This document shows, in pieces, positions 1 to 10,378 of a stretch of 64,000 bases of DNA; position 1 is the first letter of the stretch; each line of letters opens with the position of its first letter. This DNA comes from Staphylococcus simiae. GTDB taxonomy: Bacteria; Bacillota; Bacilli; Staphylococcales; Staphylococcaceae. The DNA is taken from assembly GCF_002902085.1 (NCBI RefSeq), contig NZ_PPQR01000056.1, forward strand, positions 1 to 64,000. Direction: 5' to 3'. The position numbers were made by a program, and so were the translations under genes. Below the pieces are notes generated by a model. The model did not search any database. It was not told the origin of the DNA and saw nothing but the letters and a program-made list of their open reading frames with translations.

Positions 1-251
1 ACCTCGTATTTATAGATTATTATTTTGATATTAAAGTAAGTGTAACAAAGAATTTTCAAAATGTAAATAATAATAATTTTAATCTAAAGTCCAAAATTTT
101 AATATAATTGAGAATAAATATCATTTTTAATTATCTAATTGAGAATTGTTATAATTTAATAAGGATATGATTATTTTAGAAGTAATGAAACTTTTTTGAA
201 GTTGCAAAGTCATGTTATAATTATACGAATGCAAATTTGAGGAGGAAACAC
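1..251 (+). promoter_or_regulatory. murT upstream region with extended -10 promoter
   Basis: AT-rich, with no credible gene. An extended -10 element (TG-T-TATAAT) lies at 213-221, about 30 bases before the murT start. The -35 around 193-198 is weak. A strong Shine-Dalgarno (GAGGAGG) sits at 239-245. The first 200 bases show no other feature. Confidence 0.5.
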
Positions 252-1565
252 ATGAGACAGTGGACTGCAATCCATCTGGCTAAGCTTGCTCGTAAAGCGA
301 GTAGAGCAGTAGGCAAAAAAGGTACAGATTTACCTGGCCAAATTGCTAGAAAAGTGGATACTAATATTTTAAGAAAATTAGCTGAACAAGTAGATGATAT
401 TGTATTTATTAGTGGTACTAATGGTAAAACGACAACATCAAACTTAATTGGACATACACTCAAAGAAAATAATATTAATATTATTCATAATAATGAGGGT
501 GCAAATATGGCAGCGGGCATCACATCTGCTTTTATTATGCAAACAACTCCGAAGACTAACATTGCGATTATTGAAATTGATGAAGGATCAATACCAAGAG
601 TATTAAAAGAAGTGACACCATCTATGATGGTATTCACTAATTTCTTTAGAGACCAAATGGATCGCTTTGGTGAAATTGATATTATGGTTAATAATATTGC
701 CGATACAATTAGTAATAAAGGTATTAAGTTATTACTTAATGCTGATGATCCTTTTGTTAGTCGTTTAAAAATTGCGAGTGATGACATTGTATATTATGGT
801 ATGAAAGCTCATGCACATGAATTTGAACAAAGTACAATGAATGAAAGTAGGTATTGCCCAAATTGTGGACGCTTATTACAGTATGATTATATTCATTACA
901 ATCAAATAGGTCATTATCATTGTCAATGTGGTTTTAAACGTGAACAACCAACATATGAAGTTTCAACTTTTGATGTAGCACCATTTTTACAGTTAACTAT
1001 CAATGATGAACGATATGATATGAAGATTGCTGGTGATTTTAACGCCTATAATGCACTTGCAGCATATACTGTTTTAAAAGAATTAGGATTAAATTATCAA
1101 TCAATTAAAAATGGTTTTGAAACATATACGTCTGATAATGGACGTATGCAATATTTTAAAAAAGATCAAAAAGAAGCAATGATTAATTTAGCGAAAAATC
1201 CAGCTGGTATGAATGCCAGTTTATCTGTAGGTGAGCAATTACAAGGTCGTAAAGTATATGTTATTTCACTGAATGATAATGCTGCAGATGGACGAGACAC
1301 GTCATGGATTTATGATGCAGATTTTGAAAAGTTAGCTAATCAAGATATAGAAACAATCATTGTTACAGGTAATAGAGCTGAAGAATTACAATTGCGCTTA
1401 AAACTTGCTGAAGTAGATGTACCAATTATAGTTGAACGTGATATCTATAAAGCAACAGCGAAAACAATGGATTACACAGGTTTTACTGTGGCAATACCTA
1501 ACTATACGTCATTAGCACCAATGTTAGAACAACTTAATCGCTCATTTGAAGGAGGTCAATCATAA
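252..1565 (+). CDS. murT: Lipid II isoglutaminyl synthase, MurT subunit
   Basis: MurT is the ATP-using, Mur-ligase-like subunit of the MurT/GatD complex, which amidates the alpha-carboxyl of the stem-peptide D-glutamate in lipid II. That step is needed for efficient cross-linking. The protein has 437 residues, as in S. aureus. The P-loop GTNGKTTT is at residues 55-62. A four-cysteine zinc ribbon (CPNCG, then CQCG) interrupts the central domain near residues 202-227. A conserved Asp-rich loop (DNAADGRDTSW) lies in the C-terminal DUF1727 domain. The ATG at 252 is chosen over an in-frame TTG at 237 because GAGGAGG is correctly spaced before it and the length matches the family. gatD starts at the base after the stop codon, so the two are transcribed and probably translated together. 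Confidence 0.97.
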   Translation: MRQWTAIHLAKLARKASRAVGKKGTDLPGQIARKVDTNILRKLAEQVDDIVFISGTNGKTTTSNLIGHTLKENNINIIHNNEGANMAAGITSAFIMQTTPKTNIAIIEIDEGSIPRVLKEVTPSMMVFTNFFRDQMDRFGEIDIMVNNIADTISNKGIKLLLNADDPFVSRLKIASDDIVYYGMKAHAHEFEQSTMNESRYCPNCGRLLQYDYIHYNQIGHYHCQCGFKREQPTYEVSTFDVAPFLQLTINDERYDMKIAGDFNAYNALAAYTVLKELGLNYQSIKNGFETYTSDNGRMQYFKKDQKEAMINLAKNPAGMNASLSVGEQLQGRKVYVISLNDNAADGRDTSWIYDADFEKLANQDIETIIVTGNRAEELQLRLKLAEVDVPIIVERDIYKATAKTMDYTGFTVAIPNYTSLAPMLEQLNRSFEGGQS

Positions 1566-2288
1566 ATGAATGAATTGACTATATATCATTTTATGTCTGA
1601 TAAATTAAATTTATATAGTGATATTGGCAATATTATCGCTTTAAAACAAAGAGCCAAGAAACGAAATATCAAAGTTAACGTTGTTGAAATTAATGAAACA
1701 GAAGGCGTAACTTTCGATGATTGTGATATTTTCTTTATTGGTGGTGGTAGTGATAGAGAACAAGCACTTGCTACTAAAGAATTAGAAAAAATTAAAACAC
1801 CGTTAAAAGAAGCAATAGAAGATGGCATGCCAGGATTAACCATTTGTGGTGGTTACCAATTTTTAGGAAATAAATATATTACACCAGATGGCACTGAACT
1901 TGAAGGGTTAGGTATTTTAGATTTCTATACACAATCTCAAACTGAAAGGTTAACAGGGGACATTGTTATAGAAAGTGATACATTTGGTACAATTGTTGGC
2001 TTTGAAAATCATGGAGGTAGAACATATCATAATTTTGGTACGTTAGGCCAAGTGACATATGGTTATGGTAATAACGATGATGATAAAAAAGAAGGTATCC
2101 ATTATAAAAACTTACTTGGCACTTATTTGCATGGACCAATATTACCTAAAAACTATGAAATAACAGACTATTTATTACAAAAAGCATGTGAACGTAAAGG
2201 GATTCCATTTGAACCTAAAGAGATTGATAATGAAGCGGAGCAACAAGCGAAGCAAGTATTAATTGATCGAGCTAACAAAAATAAATAA
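1566..2288 (+). CDS. gatD: Lipid II isoglutaminyl synthase, glutaminase subunit GatD
   Basis: GatD is a class I (CobB/CobQ-like) glutamine amidotransferase. It hydrolyses glutamine and passes ammonia to MurT for amidation of lipid II. The protein has 240 residues. The nucleophile C94 is in the motif [11 protein letters not shown], and the catalytic His is in [10 protein letters not shown] near residue 189. The start codon abuts the murT stop, and the Shine-Dalgarno GGAGG is inside the murT 3' end (EGGQS codons), which fits translational coupling. A rho-independent terminator follows at 2304-2352, closing a two-gene operon. Confidence 0.97.
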   Translation: MNELTIYHFMSDKLNLYSDIGNIIALKQRAKKRNIKVNVVEINETEGVTFDDCDIFFIGGGSDREQALATKELEKIKTPLKEAIEDGMPGLTICGGYQFLGNKYITPDGTELEGLGILDFYTQSQTERLTGDIVIESDTFGTIVGFENHGGRTYHNFGTLGQVTYGYGNNDDDKKEGIHYKNLLGTYLHGPILPKNYEITDYLLQKACERKGIPFEPKEIDNEAEQQAKQVLIDRANKNK

Positions 2289-2303
2289 TCATTATTAATA
2301 TAT

Positions 2304-2352
2304 AAACACGACCATTTCTATTTTCTGATATTAGAGATGGTCGTGTTTTTTA
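2304..2352 (+). terminator. Terminator of murT-gatD
   Basis: The arms AACACGACCAT and ATGGTCGTGTT pair and are followed by a run of T. It lies 15 bases after the gatD stop. Confidence 0.9.
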
Positions 2353-2440
2353 GGTTCTCTAAATTTTGGGACTGATAAACAAAAAATGAATAATTTAAAA
2401 TAATTATGAATCAGTCCAATTTGAGAGAGAATTGTTTTTT
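2353..2440. repeat. Repeat family B copy, short palindromic form
   Basis: This is a long imperfect palindrome. It begins GGTTCTCTAA, runs through GGGACTGATAAACAAAAAATG and its complement (AATCAGTCC), and ends GAGAGAGAATTG before a T-run. Related copies are at 15028-15102, 17973-18324, 22151-22207, 29305-29359, 36559-36742 and 62790-62884. Confidence 0.75.
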
Positions 2441-2452
2441 ATAACTATGGTA

Positions 2453-2612
2453 GGGAGTGGGACAGAAATAATTTTTTCTAAATAAATTATTTTGTAGTCC
2501 CACCCCGGCAAAACTGACTAGGTTTGTAAAACGTTGATAAATCAACATTTTACAAATCAGACAGTTACTGCCAAATGCTTAATATTAAGTATAAATGCTT
2601 TATGTCCCAGGC
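2453..2612. repeat. Repeat family A copy 1
   Basis: This is a dispersed intergenic element of about 160 bases. It runs from GGGAGTGGGACAGAAATAA through CCCACCCCGGCAAAACTGAC and a strong palindrome (TTGTAAAACGTTGAT / ATCAACATTTTACAA) to CAGTTACTGCC and TATGTCCCAGGC. Five further copies and one partial copy occur in the window. With the terminator and repeat B it fills the 344-base gap between gatD and the FUSC gene. Confidence 0.85.
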
Positions 2613-2632
2613 TTTTAGAACTAAACAATCGT

Positions 2633-3619
2633 TTACGCATATCTATTATCGAGTAAACGGTACATCATTAGAAATTCGTAGATAAGATGACTCTTTATTT
2701 GATTTTGACCTTTAATATCAAGTGTTTTAATACTATATTTCAACGTGTTGACAGCTTCAGATTCACGATGGAAAGTTCCTTCATTAACTATCATTTTAAT
2801 ATTTTGACTGATTGTTAAGATAGCAACACGCTCAGCAGTTGTAAATGTTATTTTAGTGTTTCTCGGTAAGTATATGATATTTGATAAATGAGTAATAAAT
2901 AAACGGTTTGTGTAAGCGCGTTTTGTCATTTGATTGAGCAATTGCCAATCACACGCTTTCTTTTTATGATAACTAAGTTCATCACGTTGATAACTAATAA
3001 GTGTTTCAACTTCGGTATTTAAGTTAAACAATTTCTTAAAAGCTTTATTACTTTTATCAGATTGAATATGTCCCAAAATAAGCTCCTGACAACGATTGTA
3101 ATATAATTTATACATCAACTGTTCTGTGCTAGATAATCTTGTTTCAACTTGATTGTAGTATTTGGGCGGGAAAATAATAAAGTTAATTAACCCTGAAGTA
3201 ACTAAACCAATAATCGCTGTTAATGTTCTAGATAAAAAATTAAACATATAAGCATCATTGATACCCGGGATCATAGCTACGGATGTTAGTACAGCGACAT
3301 TTGTACCTACTTGTAAATTTAATTTAGTACAGAATATAATCGTAAATGTAGCACTTAAAGCGTATGTAAACGGTGATTGGTCACCAAATATGTAAGTGAA
3401 GATCACTGCAAATCCTGCACCCATAACTGTTGCTGGCAAGCGTCTATACCCTTTTATTAAAGATGCTTTAGCAGTAGGTTCAATCGTTACAATTGCTGTT
3501 AAGATGGCATAAATAGGTGTTAGATTTAAAGCCATACAAAATAAAGTAGTAAAAAAGATAGCAATACCTGTCTTGATTGTACGTGCACCAATAAAATGTT
3601 TATACCAATGTTCGTTCAT
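2633..3619 (-). CDS. FUSC / aromatic acid exporter family membrane protein
   Basis: The protein has 328 residues. The N-terminal half (about residues 10-165) holds five or six hydrophobic segments rich in Gly, Ala and Ile. The C-terminal half is soluble and largely helical. This is the layout of the ArAE_1/FUSC family (DUF939), whose members are thought to export aromatic acids or other small organic anions. The substrate is unknown. The ATG at 3619 follows an AAAGAGGG ribosome site. It is transcribed divergently from map. A second family member lies at 27566-28660, and the two share the same architecture. Confidence 0.8.
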   Translation of the reverse strand: MNEHWYKHFIGARTIKTGIAIFFTTLFCMALNLTPIYAILTAIVTIEPTAKASLIKGYRRLPATVMGAGFAVIFTYIFGDQSPFTYALSATFTIIFCTKLNLQVGTNVAVLTSVAMIPGINDAYMFNFLSRTLTAIIGLVTSGLINFIIFPPKYYNQVETRLSSTEQLMYKLYYNRCQELILGHIQSDKSNKAFKKLFNLNTEVETLISYQRDELSYHKKKACDWQLLNQMTKRAYTNRLFITHLSNIIYLPRNTKITFTTAERVAILTISQNIKMIVNEGTFHRESEAVNTLKYSIKTLDIKGQNQIKSHLIYEFLMMYRLLDNRYA

Positions 3620-3733
3620 GTTTAACCCTCTTTGCCATTTGAAAATTAAAATATCATATGTTATTAAGTATGAAATTTATGTTCTTCTACCAATACTAAA
3701 CAACAGAATTTATAAAATAATGTAGTTACATCT

Positions 3734-3762
3734 TTAGTATATCAAAGAATATTTGCTATAAT
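3734..3762 (+). promoter_or_regulatory. Promoter of map
   Basis: An extended -10 (TG-C-TATAAT, 3754-3762) lies 34 bases before the map start. The -35 (about 3733-3739) is weak. Confidence 0.5.
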
Positions 3763-3771
3763 AAGTTATAA

Positions 3772-4551
<780 letters not shown>

Positions 4552-4608
4552 AGCACCTTTAATTTAATATCATTTTGCAACTAAGACCAAAGTATGAAAG
4601 CTATATCG

Positions 4609-4647
4609 TTCCGGAGCCTATTAATAATAGCTCCGGAATTATTTTAT
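4609..4647 (+). terminator. Terminator after map
   Basis: The GC-rich stem TTCCGGAGC / GCTCCGGAA is followed by TTATTTTAT. Confidence 0.85.
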
Positions 4648-4697
4648 AATAATAAAGAATAGAAGGACGAATGTATAAAGTAATGTCTAGTTTTGAG

Positions 4698-4745
4698 ACT
4701 ATGATACTTGCATAGTTAATTTAAATCATATAGTTACAAAATATA
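4698..4745 (+). promoter_or_regulatory. vraUTSR promoter with candidate VraR operator
   Basis: A perfect dyad, ACTATG-7-CATAGT, lies at 4698-4716, just before an AT-rich stretch with a possible -35 (TTGCAT, 4708-4713) and -10. VraR sites in S. aureus are described as ACT-n-AGT dyads upstream of this autoregulated operon. The dyad is seen directly; the link to VraR is inferred from position and motif. Confidence 0.6.
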
Positions 4746-4787
4746 TACATTGAACCTATGATTAATTATTATGAAAAGGTGAGTAAT

Positions 4788-5174
4788 ATGAATTATGTAG
4801 AACATTATATTAATAACTTCTTAAAAGCAACAGTTAAAAATAACATTGTTGACTATCGCATGGTCTTGGACGAAAAACTAAAAAATCTTGAAGGATATAT
4901 CAAGTATTTAACAGACAAGAAAGCACAGCTTAGTAAGTTAATTGACAGTCTCATGTTTACATTAGAAAATAAATATATTGATATTGCAGATAAATATGAA
5001 GTGAGTTGTGTCAGTGAAATTAATCATTTAGAAATTGAGCGCATTAAAGCACAACTTAATAGTATAGAAACATATTATGCTCGTATTGAAGCAGAAATTA
5101 AATTACAATCACAAGAGAGATTAACAACAGAAAATGAGTGTTACTTAATAAATTATATGAACGCTGTAGCATAG
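4788..5174 (+). CDS. vraU: VraU, first gene of the cell-wall stress operon
   Basis: This small soluble protein of 128 residues is predicted to be mostly helical, with coiled-coil character (DEKLKNLEGYIKYLTDKKAQ). It has no recognised enzymatic motif. Its position as first gene before vraT, vraS and vraR identifies it as the vraU gene of the S. aureus vraUTSR operon; its biochemical role is not known to me. The start at ATG 4788 is chosen because AAAGGTGA lies at the right distance. An in-frame ATG at 4758 has no ribosome site. Confidence 0.85.
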   Translation: MNYVEHYINNFLKATVKNNIVDYRMVLDEKLKNLEGYIKYLTDKKAQLSKLIDSLMFTLENKYIDIADKYEVSCVSEINHLEIERIKAQLNSIETYYARIEAEIKLQSQERLTTENECYLINYMNAVA

Positions 5175-5188
5175 AAAGGCGGCGAAGC

Positions 5189-5890
5189 ATGACACATAAA
5201 TATATATCAACACAGATGTTGATTATTTTTACAGCATTAATGATTATTGCTAATTTCTACTATATTTTCTTTGAGAAAATTGGATTTTTACTTGTTTTAT
5301 TATTAGGATGTGTTCTAGTTTATGTAGGCTATTTATATTTCCACAAAATTAGAGGTTTATTAGCATTCTGGATTGGTGCATTGTTAATAGCATTCACTTT
5401 ATTATCGAACAAATACACGATTATTATTTTGTTCCTATTTCTATTACTATTAATGATTCGTTACCTTATCTATAAATTTAAACCGATGAAAGTCGTAGCG
5501 ACGGAAGAAACAATGTCGTCTCCATCATTTATTAAACAAAAGTGGTTTGGTGAGCAGAAAACACCTGTCTATGTCTATAAATGGGAAGATGTCCAAATAC
5601 AACACGGTATTGGAGATTTACACATTGATTTAACAAAGGCGGCAAACATAAAAGAAAATAATACAATTGTCGTGAGACATATCTTAGGTAAAGTTCAAGT
5701 GTTAGTACCTATTAATTACAATATTAATTTACATATGGCAGCATTCTACGGTAGCGCATATGTCAATGACAAATCTTATAAAGTTGAAAATGATAATATT
5801 CACATTGAAGAAATAGTAAAAACTGATAATTATACCATTAATATCTACGTATCAACATTTATAGGAGACGTAGAGGTGGTTTATCGATGA
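5189..5890 (+). CDS. vraT: VraT (YvqF/LiaF-like) membrane regulator of VraSR
   Basis: VraT is the membrane partner of the VraS kinase, needed for induction of the cell-wall stress response and for full beta-lactam resistance in MRSA. The protein has 233 residues. Several hydrophobic segments (about residues 8-105) are followed by a soluble LiaF-type C-terminal domain (about 125-233). The ATG at 5189 follows GGCGGCGAAGC and gives the length known for S. aureus; an upstream TTG reading is unsupported. It starts 14 bases after vraU and overlaps vraS by four bases (ATGA), suggesting coupled translation. Confidence 0.92.
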   Translation: MTHKYISTQMLIIFTALMIIANFYYIFFEKIGFLLVLLLGCVLVYVGYLYFHKIRGLLAFWIGALLIAFTLLSNKYTIIILFLFLLLLMIRYLIYKFKPMKVVATEETMSSPSFIKQKWFGEQKTPVYVYKWEDVQIQHGIGDLHIDLTKAANIKENNTIVVRHILGKVQVLVPINYNINLHMAAFYGSAYVNDKSYKVENDNIHIEEIVKTDNYTINIYVSTFIGDVEVVYR

Positions 5891-6930
5891 ATCACTATAT
5901 AAGAACGATAGGTTCTATGTTGATTTTAGTATATAGTATGTTAGCAGCATTTTTCTTTATTGATAAAGTGTTTGTTAATATCATTTATTTTCAAGGGATG
6001 TTTTATACCCAAATTTTTGGTATTCCAGTATTTTTATTTTTAAATTTAATTATTATTTTCTTATGTATTATTGTAGGATCTATTTTAGCTTATAAGATTA
6101 ATCAACAAAATGAATGGATTAAGACTCAAATTGAACGCTCTATAGAAGGTGAAACAGTTGGTATTAATGACCAAAATATTGAATTATATAGTGAAACAAT
6201 TGAGTTATATCATACGTTAGTCCCTTTAAATCAAGAATTACATAAATTAAGATTAAAGACACAAAATTTAACTAACGAGAATTATAATATTAATGATGTC
6301 AAAGTTAAAAAAATAATCGAAGATGAACGACAACGCTTAGCTAGAGAATTACATGACTCGGTCAGTCAGCAATTATTCGCTGCGAGTATGATGCTTTCTG
6401 CAATTAAGGAAACAACTTTAGAGCCACCTTTAGATCAACAAATTCCTATTTTAGAAAAAATGGTGCAAGATTCGCAATTGGAAATGCGAGCACTATTATT
6501 ACATTTGAGACCTCTAGGCCTAAAAGATAAGTCGTTAGGTGAAGGTATTAAAGACTTAGTTGTAGATTTACAGAAGAAAGTACCAATGAAAGTTGTCCAT
6601 GAAATTCAAGAGTTCAAAGTACCAAAAGGAATTGAAGATCATCTATTTAGAATTACACAAGAAGCAATTTCTAATACACTTAGACATTCCGATGGTACTA
6701 AAGTGACTGTCGAATTATTTAATAAAGAAGATTATCTGTTATTAAGAATTCAAGATAACGGTAAAGGCTTCGATATGAACGATGAAGTAAAACAAAGTTA
6801 TGGCTTGAAGAACATGGAAGAAAGAGCATTAGAAATTGGTGCGACATTCCATATTATTTCAATGCCGGATGCAGGAACGCGTATAGAGGTAAAAGCACCT
6901 CTTAATAAGGAGGATTCATATGACGATTAA
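5887..6930 (+). CDS. vraS: VraS sensor histidine kinase
   Basis: Senses cell-wall damage by antibiotics that block peptidoglycan synthesis and phosphorylates VraR. The protein has 347 residues. Two membrane segments (about 10-30 and 44-69) enclose only a short outside loop, as in intramembrane-sensing kinases. The HisKA_3 motif [11 protein letters not shown] has phospho-acceptor H156. The HATPase_c domain shows [10 protein letters not shown] and DNGKGF. It belongs to the NarL/LiaS class. It overlaps vraT by four bases and vraR by eleven. Confidence 0.96.
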   Translation: MNHYIRTIGSMLILVYSMLAAFFFIDKVFVNIIYFQGMFYTQIFGIPVFLFLNLIIIFLCIIVGSILAYKINQQNEWIKTQIERSIEGETVGINDQNIELYSETIELYHTLVPLNQELHKLRLKTQNLTNENYNINDVKVKKIIEDERQRLARELHDSVSQQLFAASMMLSAIKETTLEPPLDQQIPILEKMVQDSQLEMRALLLHLRPLGLKDKSLGEGIKDLVVDLQKKVPMKVVHEIQEFKVPKGIEDHLFRITQEAISNTLRHSDGTKVTVELFNKEDYLLLRIQDNGKGFDMNDEVKQSYGLKNMEERALEIGATFHIISMPDAGTRIEVKAPLNKEDSYDD

Positions 6931-7549
6931 AGTATTATTTGTGGATGATCATGAAATGGTTCGTATCGGTATTTCTAGTTATTTATCAACGCAAAGTGAT
7001 ATAGAAGTAGTAGGTGAGGGTGAATCAGGTAAGGATGCTATTTCAAAGGCACATGACTTAAACCCGGACTTAATTTTAATGGATTTATTAATGGAAGATA
7101 TGGATGGCGTCGAAGCTACTACGCAAATAAAAAAAGATTTGCCACATATTAAAGTATTAATGCTAACAAGTTTTATTGAAGATAATGAGGTTTATCGTGC
7201 TTTGGATGCTGGTGTTGATAGTTATATTTTAAAAACAACAAGTGCCAAAGATATTGCTGATGCTGTACGCAAAACATATAATGGGGAATCTGTTTTTGAA
7301 CCTGAAGTATTAGTGAAAATGCGTAATCGTATGAAAAAGCGTGCTGAATTATATGAAATGTTAACCGAACGTGAAATGGAAATATTATTACTCATTGCTA
7401 AAGGTTATTCTAATCAGGAAATCGCTAGTGCATCACATATCACCATAAAAACAGTTAAAACGCATGTAAGTAACATATTAAGTAAATTGGAAGTACAAGA
7501 TAGAACACAAGCTGTTATCTATGCCTTCCAACACAATTTAATTCAATAA
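6920..7549 (+). CDS. vraR: VraR response regulator
   Basis: A NarL/FixJ-type regulator that activates cell-wall synthesis genes (in S. aureus including sgtB, pbp2, murZ and its own operon). The protein has 209 residues. The receiver domain has acidic D9/D10, phospho-acceptor D55 in LILMDLL, and K105 in YILKTT. A LuxR-type helix-turn-helix follows ([20 protein letters not shown] ... [13 protein letters not shown]). Against the S. aureus protein I remember there are about a dozen substitutions, in the receiver half (for example [11 protein letters not shown]). It is the last gene of the operon and a strong terminator follows. Confidence 0.97.
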   Translation: MTIKVLFVDDHEMVRIGISSYLSTQSDIEVVGEGESGKDAISKAHDLNPDLILMDLLMEDMDGVEATTQIKKDLPHIKVLMLTSFIEDNEVYRALDAGVDSYILKTTSAKDIADAVRKTYNGESVFEPEVLVKMRNRMKKRAELYEMLTEREMEILLLIAKGYSNQEIASASHITIKTVKTHVSNILSKLEVQDRTQAVIYAFQHNLIQ

Positions 7550-7583
7550 TTAGTTTGTATGTAATGCATGCATCTAAAATAAT

Positions 7584-7637
7584 AAACTCCTTATAACGTC
7601 GACACTTAAGAGGTAACGACGTTATAAGGAGTTTTAA
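7584..7637 (+). terminator. Terminator of vraUTSR
   Basis: The 18-base arms AACTCCTTATAACGTCG and CGACGTTATAAGGAGTT pair perfectly and are followed by TTT. Confidence 0.88.
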
Positions 7638-7650
7638 AGTTGAAATAAAA

Positions 7651-7695
7651 GTTATATCGCTAGCTTACATTGTCATTAGTAGCTAACGATATAAC
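7651..7695. repeat. Long hairpin between vraR and yihY
   Basis: The 15-base arms GTTATATCGCTAGCT and AGCTAACGATATAAC pair with one G-T mismatch around a 15-base loop. There is no T-run on either side. It could be part of the yihY 3' end or a regulatory site. Confidence 0.5.
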
Positions 7696-7757
7696 ATATA
7701 ATTTAATTTGTTTAAGTTAGTGTTCATCATTATTTTAAAAAATGACATTAGCTAAAA

Positions 7758-8975
7758 TTAATCTTTTTTAAATTTATCTACGATTTTTTTTGCTATGTTT
7801 TTATCATCTTCCGGATATTCTTCTTCTGGATGTTTATCAATATGATATTTTGTGTCATGCGTATTACTAGCATCATTATTATATTGATATTTAGTATCTT
7901 CATTATAATGATTTTGATTATTATCATCGTGTTGTAATGCAGCTTCTTCAGGTGTTTTCCCTTTAATGACATTACGTTGATGAATAATAGCATTGATCTC
8001 AGCACCAACAATGATAATAAAGCTTGTAATATATAACCAAAGTAACAAGATAATGATTCCGGCAATACTACCGTATGTTTTAGAGTAGTTACCAAAGTTT
8101 GAAATGTACCAACCAAATCCGAATGAACCAACTAACCATATCACTGATGTGAAAATAGCACCGGGTAATACGGATTTAATTTTAGTTTTAACATTAGGTG
8201 CTACTGAATATAGCACAATAAATACAATGAATATGATGATAATAGGTAAACCAATACGAATTAAATTAAATATCCATCTTACTTCATCATCAAGTCCTAG
8301 TGGGCCAAATAAGAAATGACTAATAACTGAACCTAATGTTGGTAATGCTAGGGCGACAACAAAGACGACACCCATAACAATAGTGAATAAAACACTCAAT
8401 AGTTTTAAGACGATACCATTGCGGCTATCTTCAACATCATATGCGACATTAAAGGAATTCATAATCGCTGTCATACCATTTGAAGCGGACCAAATCGCTA
8501 AAATCAAACCGACTGATAATAGGCCGCCACTGGAATTTTGTGTGACATCATTAATAACGCCTTTGATTAACGTAGACGTATCTGCGGGCGCATTGCTAAG
8601 CATCTCAGTGATTTGACTTTGTTTAATATTGAAAAATGGTAACAAAGTTAAAAGAAAGATAAGCATAGGGAAGAGTGCTAACACAAAGTGATAAGTCATT
8701 TGAGCAGCAAGACCTGATGCATCATCTTTACCAATACGGTAAATTAGATAAGACAAAAAGTTTGAATCTTTTTTATACTTTGCTGGTTTGTTTAATCTTG
8801 ATACGAAAAGTACTTGATCATCTTTTTTAGTATCTTTAGATTGAAATTGTTGAGGTTCAACATACGTACGATCTACTTTTATTTTAGATGAACTACTTTT
8901 TTGGCTATTATGATTATCTTGGTTATTCTTAATAGAATTAAGAAATTTGGAAGATGTAGAGTCTTTTTTTGACAT
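7758..8975 (-). CDS. YihY/BrkB-family inner membrane protein
   Basis: The protein has 405 residues: a hydrophilic Ser/Asn/Lys-rich N-terminus (about 1-70), six hydrophobic segments (about 90-325), and a charged Asn/His/Asp-rich tail (about 335-405). The core motif (GLAAQMTYHFVLALFPMLIF) marks the YihY/virulence factor BrkB family. Earlier annotations as ribonuclease BN are considered wrong; the function is unknown. The ATG at 8975 follows AAAGGTTAAGGA. The low-complexity tails vary between species. It is a single gene, convergent with vraR. Confidence 0.88.
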   Translation of the reverse strand: MSKKDSTSSKFLNSIKNNQDNHNSQKSSSSKIKVDRTYVEPQQFQSKDTKKDDQVLFVSRLNKPAKYKKDSNFLSYLIYRIGKDDASGLAAQMTYHFVLALFPMLIFLLTLLPFFNIKQSQITEMLSNAPADTSTLIKGVINDVTQNSSGGLLSVGLILAIWSASNGMTAIMNSFNVAYDVEDSRNGIVLKLLSVLFTIVMGVVFVVALALPTLGSVISHFLFGPLGLDDEVRWIFNLIRIGLPIIIIFIVFIVLYSVAPNVKTKIKSVLPGAIFTSVIWLVGSFGFGWYISNFGNYSKTYGSIAGIIILLLWLYITSFIIIVGAEINAIIHQRNVIKGKTPEEAALQHDDNNQNHYNEDTKYQYNNDASNTHDTKYHIDKHPEEEYPEDDKNIAKKIVDKFKKD

Positions 8976-9092
8976 AATAAGTCCTTAACCTTTCTATTTT
9001 TTATCACATAATATGTCTTTAAAATATATCAATGATTGAAAAGTATTAATTATAATTATTTTAAGTGAATGATACATTTTCTAAACCTAAAG

Positions 9093-9142
9093 AAAGAGGC
9101 TATAACAATGATGAATCATGTTAGCCCCAACTTTTTTATCTA
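9093..9142. terminator. Candidate terminator downstream of the ytxH-like gene
   Basis: Bulged arms (GGCTATAACAATGAT and ATCATGTTAGCC) are followed by CTTTTTT on + and by CTCTTTCTTT on -. On the - strand it could end the ptpA-ytxH transcript. The rest of the gap 8976-9270 shows nothing else. Confidence 0.35.
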
Positions 9143-9270
9143 TGCTGTATTAAGCAAGCAACAAGTGAACAATTTTAAAACATAAATATAATGAAGATAT
9201 GATTTAAAGTATTCGACTTGCATAAAATAGCTTAAATTGTCATAGATAATATCAAACTGCTAAATAAATG

Positions 9271-9546
9271 TTAACGTTGGTTTTTTCTGTTAACAAATGT
9301 ATCTTTAGCATCTTTAAGAGAACGTTCTAATTCTGGGTTGTTACGACGGATTTCTTCTACAACGTCTTTCCAGTATAAAACTTCATCTTTAATGTTAGTT
9401 ATTTTAGATGGTTTACGGCTACGGTTACCATTTTTAGCATCTTTAAATGATTGTACTAAACTATCACGTGTAGATTTATCAGCTAAAGTTGCCACACCGC
9501 CGATAACGGCACCAATTAACATACCAGGAACTAATTTGTTTTTCAT
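9271..9546 (-). CDS. YtxH-domain small protein
   Basis: The protein has 91 residues. A short glycine-rich hydrophobic N-terminal segment (GMLIGAVIGGVATL, about residues 8-21) is followed by a charged helical region (about 35-91). This is the YtxH (general stress, membrane-anchored) family layout; the biochemical role is unknown. The start six bases after the ptpA stop and the AGGGGT ribosome site indicate co-transcription with the phosphatase. Confidence 0.8.
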   Translation of the reverse strand: MKNKLVPGMLIGAVIGGVATLADKSTRDSLVQSFKDAKNGNRSRKPSKITNIKDEVLYWKDVVEEIRRNNPELERSLKDAKDTFVNRKNQR

Positions 9547-9552
9547 AATAAT

Positions 9553-10017
9553 TTACCCCTCTTTCAAATTTGCATCTTTGACGATGTAATCAATTAAGTT
9601 ATCACAAGATGATAATACCATATCATACACACCTTCAAAATTATTCGTGTAGTATGGGTCAGGCACATCACTTTCTTTCATATTACTAAATTCTAACAGT
9701 TTGAACAATTGTCCCTTTAAATTAGGATTGATAGATTTGATATTATCGACATTACTTTGGTCCATAGCAATAATATAATCAAAATCATCAGTTGGTTCGA
9801 ATAACTCACTAATTATACCTTTATATGGAATATGGTGTTGGTCTAAAATTTGTTGAGTTCCTTTATGAGGTGGCTCACCAAGATTCCAACTTCCTGTTCC
9901 TCGAGAATGCACTTTAATATCATTAATTTGTCTATCTTGTAATCGTTGTCGCATAATTGCTTCTGCCATTGGTGAGCGACAAATATTACCAAGACAAACA
10001 AAAGCTACATCTATCAT
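9553..10017 (-). CDS. ptpA: Low-molecular-weight protein tyrosine phosphatase PtpA
   Basis: Removes phosphate from phosphotyrosine. The S. aureus homologue is secreted and linked to survival in macrophages. The protein has 154 residues. The catalytic P-loop CLGNICRS (C8, R14; CX5R) and the general-acid Asp in VPDPYY are present. Three consecutive ATG codons (10023, 10020, 10017) follow the GGAGG site. The third, seven bases away, is best spaced and gives the S. aureus length. It is first in a two-gene unit with the ytxH-like gene. Confidence 0.93.
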   Translation of the reverse strand: MIDVAFVCLGNICRSPMAEAIMRQRLQDRQINDIKVHSRGTGSWNLGEPPHKGTQQILDQHHIPYKGIISELFEPTDDFDYIIAMDQSNVDNIKSINPNLKGQLFKLLEFSNMKESDVPDPYYTNNFEGVYDMVLSSCDNLIDYIVKDANLKEG

Positions 10018-10157
10018 CATCATTCCTCCAAACTCTGTAGTTATATCCCCATTTTATAGTGTCTTTAAACAATAAGAAAGTAGAATATATAAATTTCTAT
10101 CAAAGTTTATTAAATTGTGATACTTTGATTACATAACTAAATTTAGAGGTGAACATT

Positions 10158-10364
10158 GTGGCAATGACAAATGAAGATAAAGTTCTAGCAATTAGACAAA
10201 AATTAAATATCGTTAATCAAGGATTATTAGATCCTGAAAAATATAAAAATGCTAATGAAGAAGAAATAACTGAAATATACGATTTTGTGCAATCAAGAGA
10301 CAGATTATCACCAAGTGAAGTGACTGCAATTGCAGATGCATTAGGTCAATTACGTCAGGATTAA
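10158..10364 (+). CDS. DUF1128 (UPF0435) family protein
   Basis: The 68-residue acidic helical protein is of unknown function (family UPF0435). The GTG start at 10158 (MAMTNEDKV) is eight bases after GAGG. The GTG at 10149 overlaps the ribosome site and the ATG at 10164 is too far away. It is followed after 14 bases by ampS, with AAGGAGAGG between, so the two form an operon. Confidence 0.85.
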   Translation: MAMTNEDKVLAIRQKLNIVNQGLLDPEKYKNANEEEITEIYDFVQSRDRLSPSEVTAIADALGQLRQD

Positions 10365-10378
10365 GGAGAGGTTATTTT

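Noticed and set aside
8104-8616. Frames antisense to yihY
   Set aside because: They are shadows of the six-helix membrane gene, with no ribosome sites.
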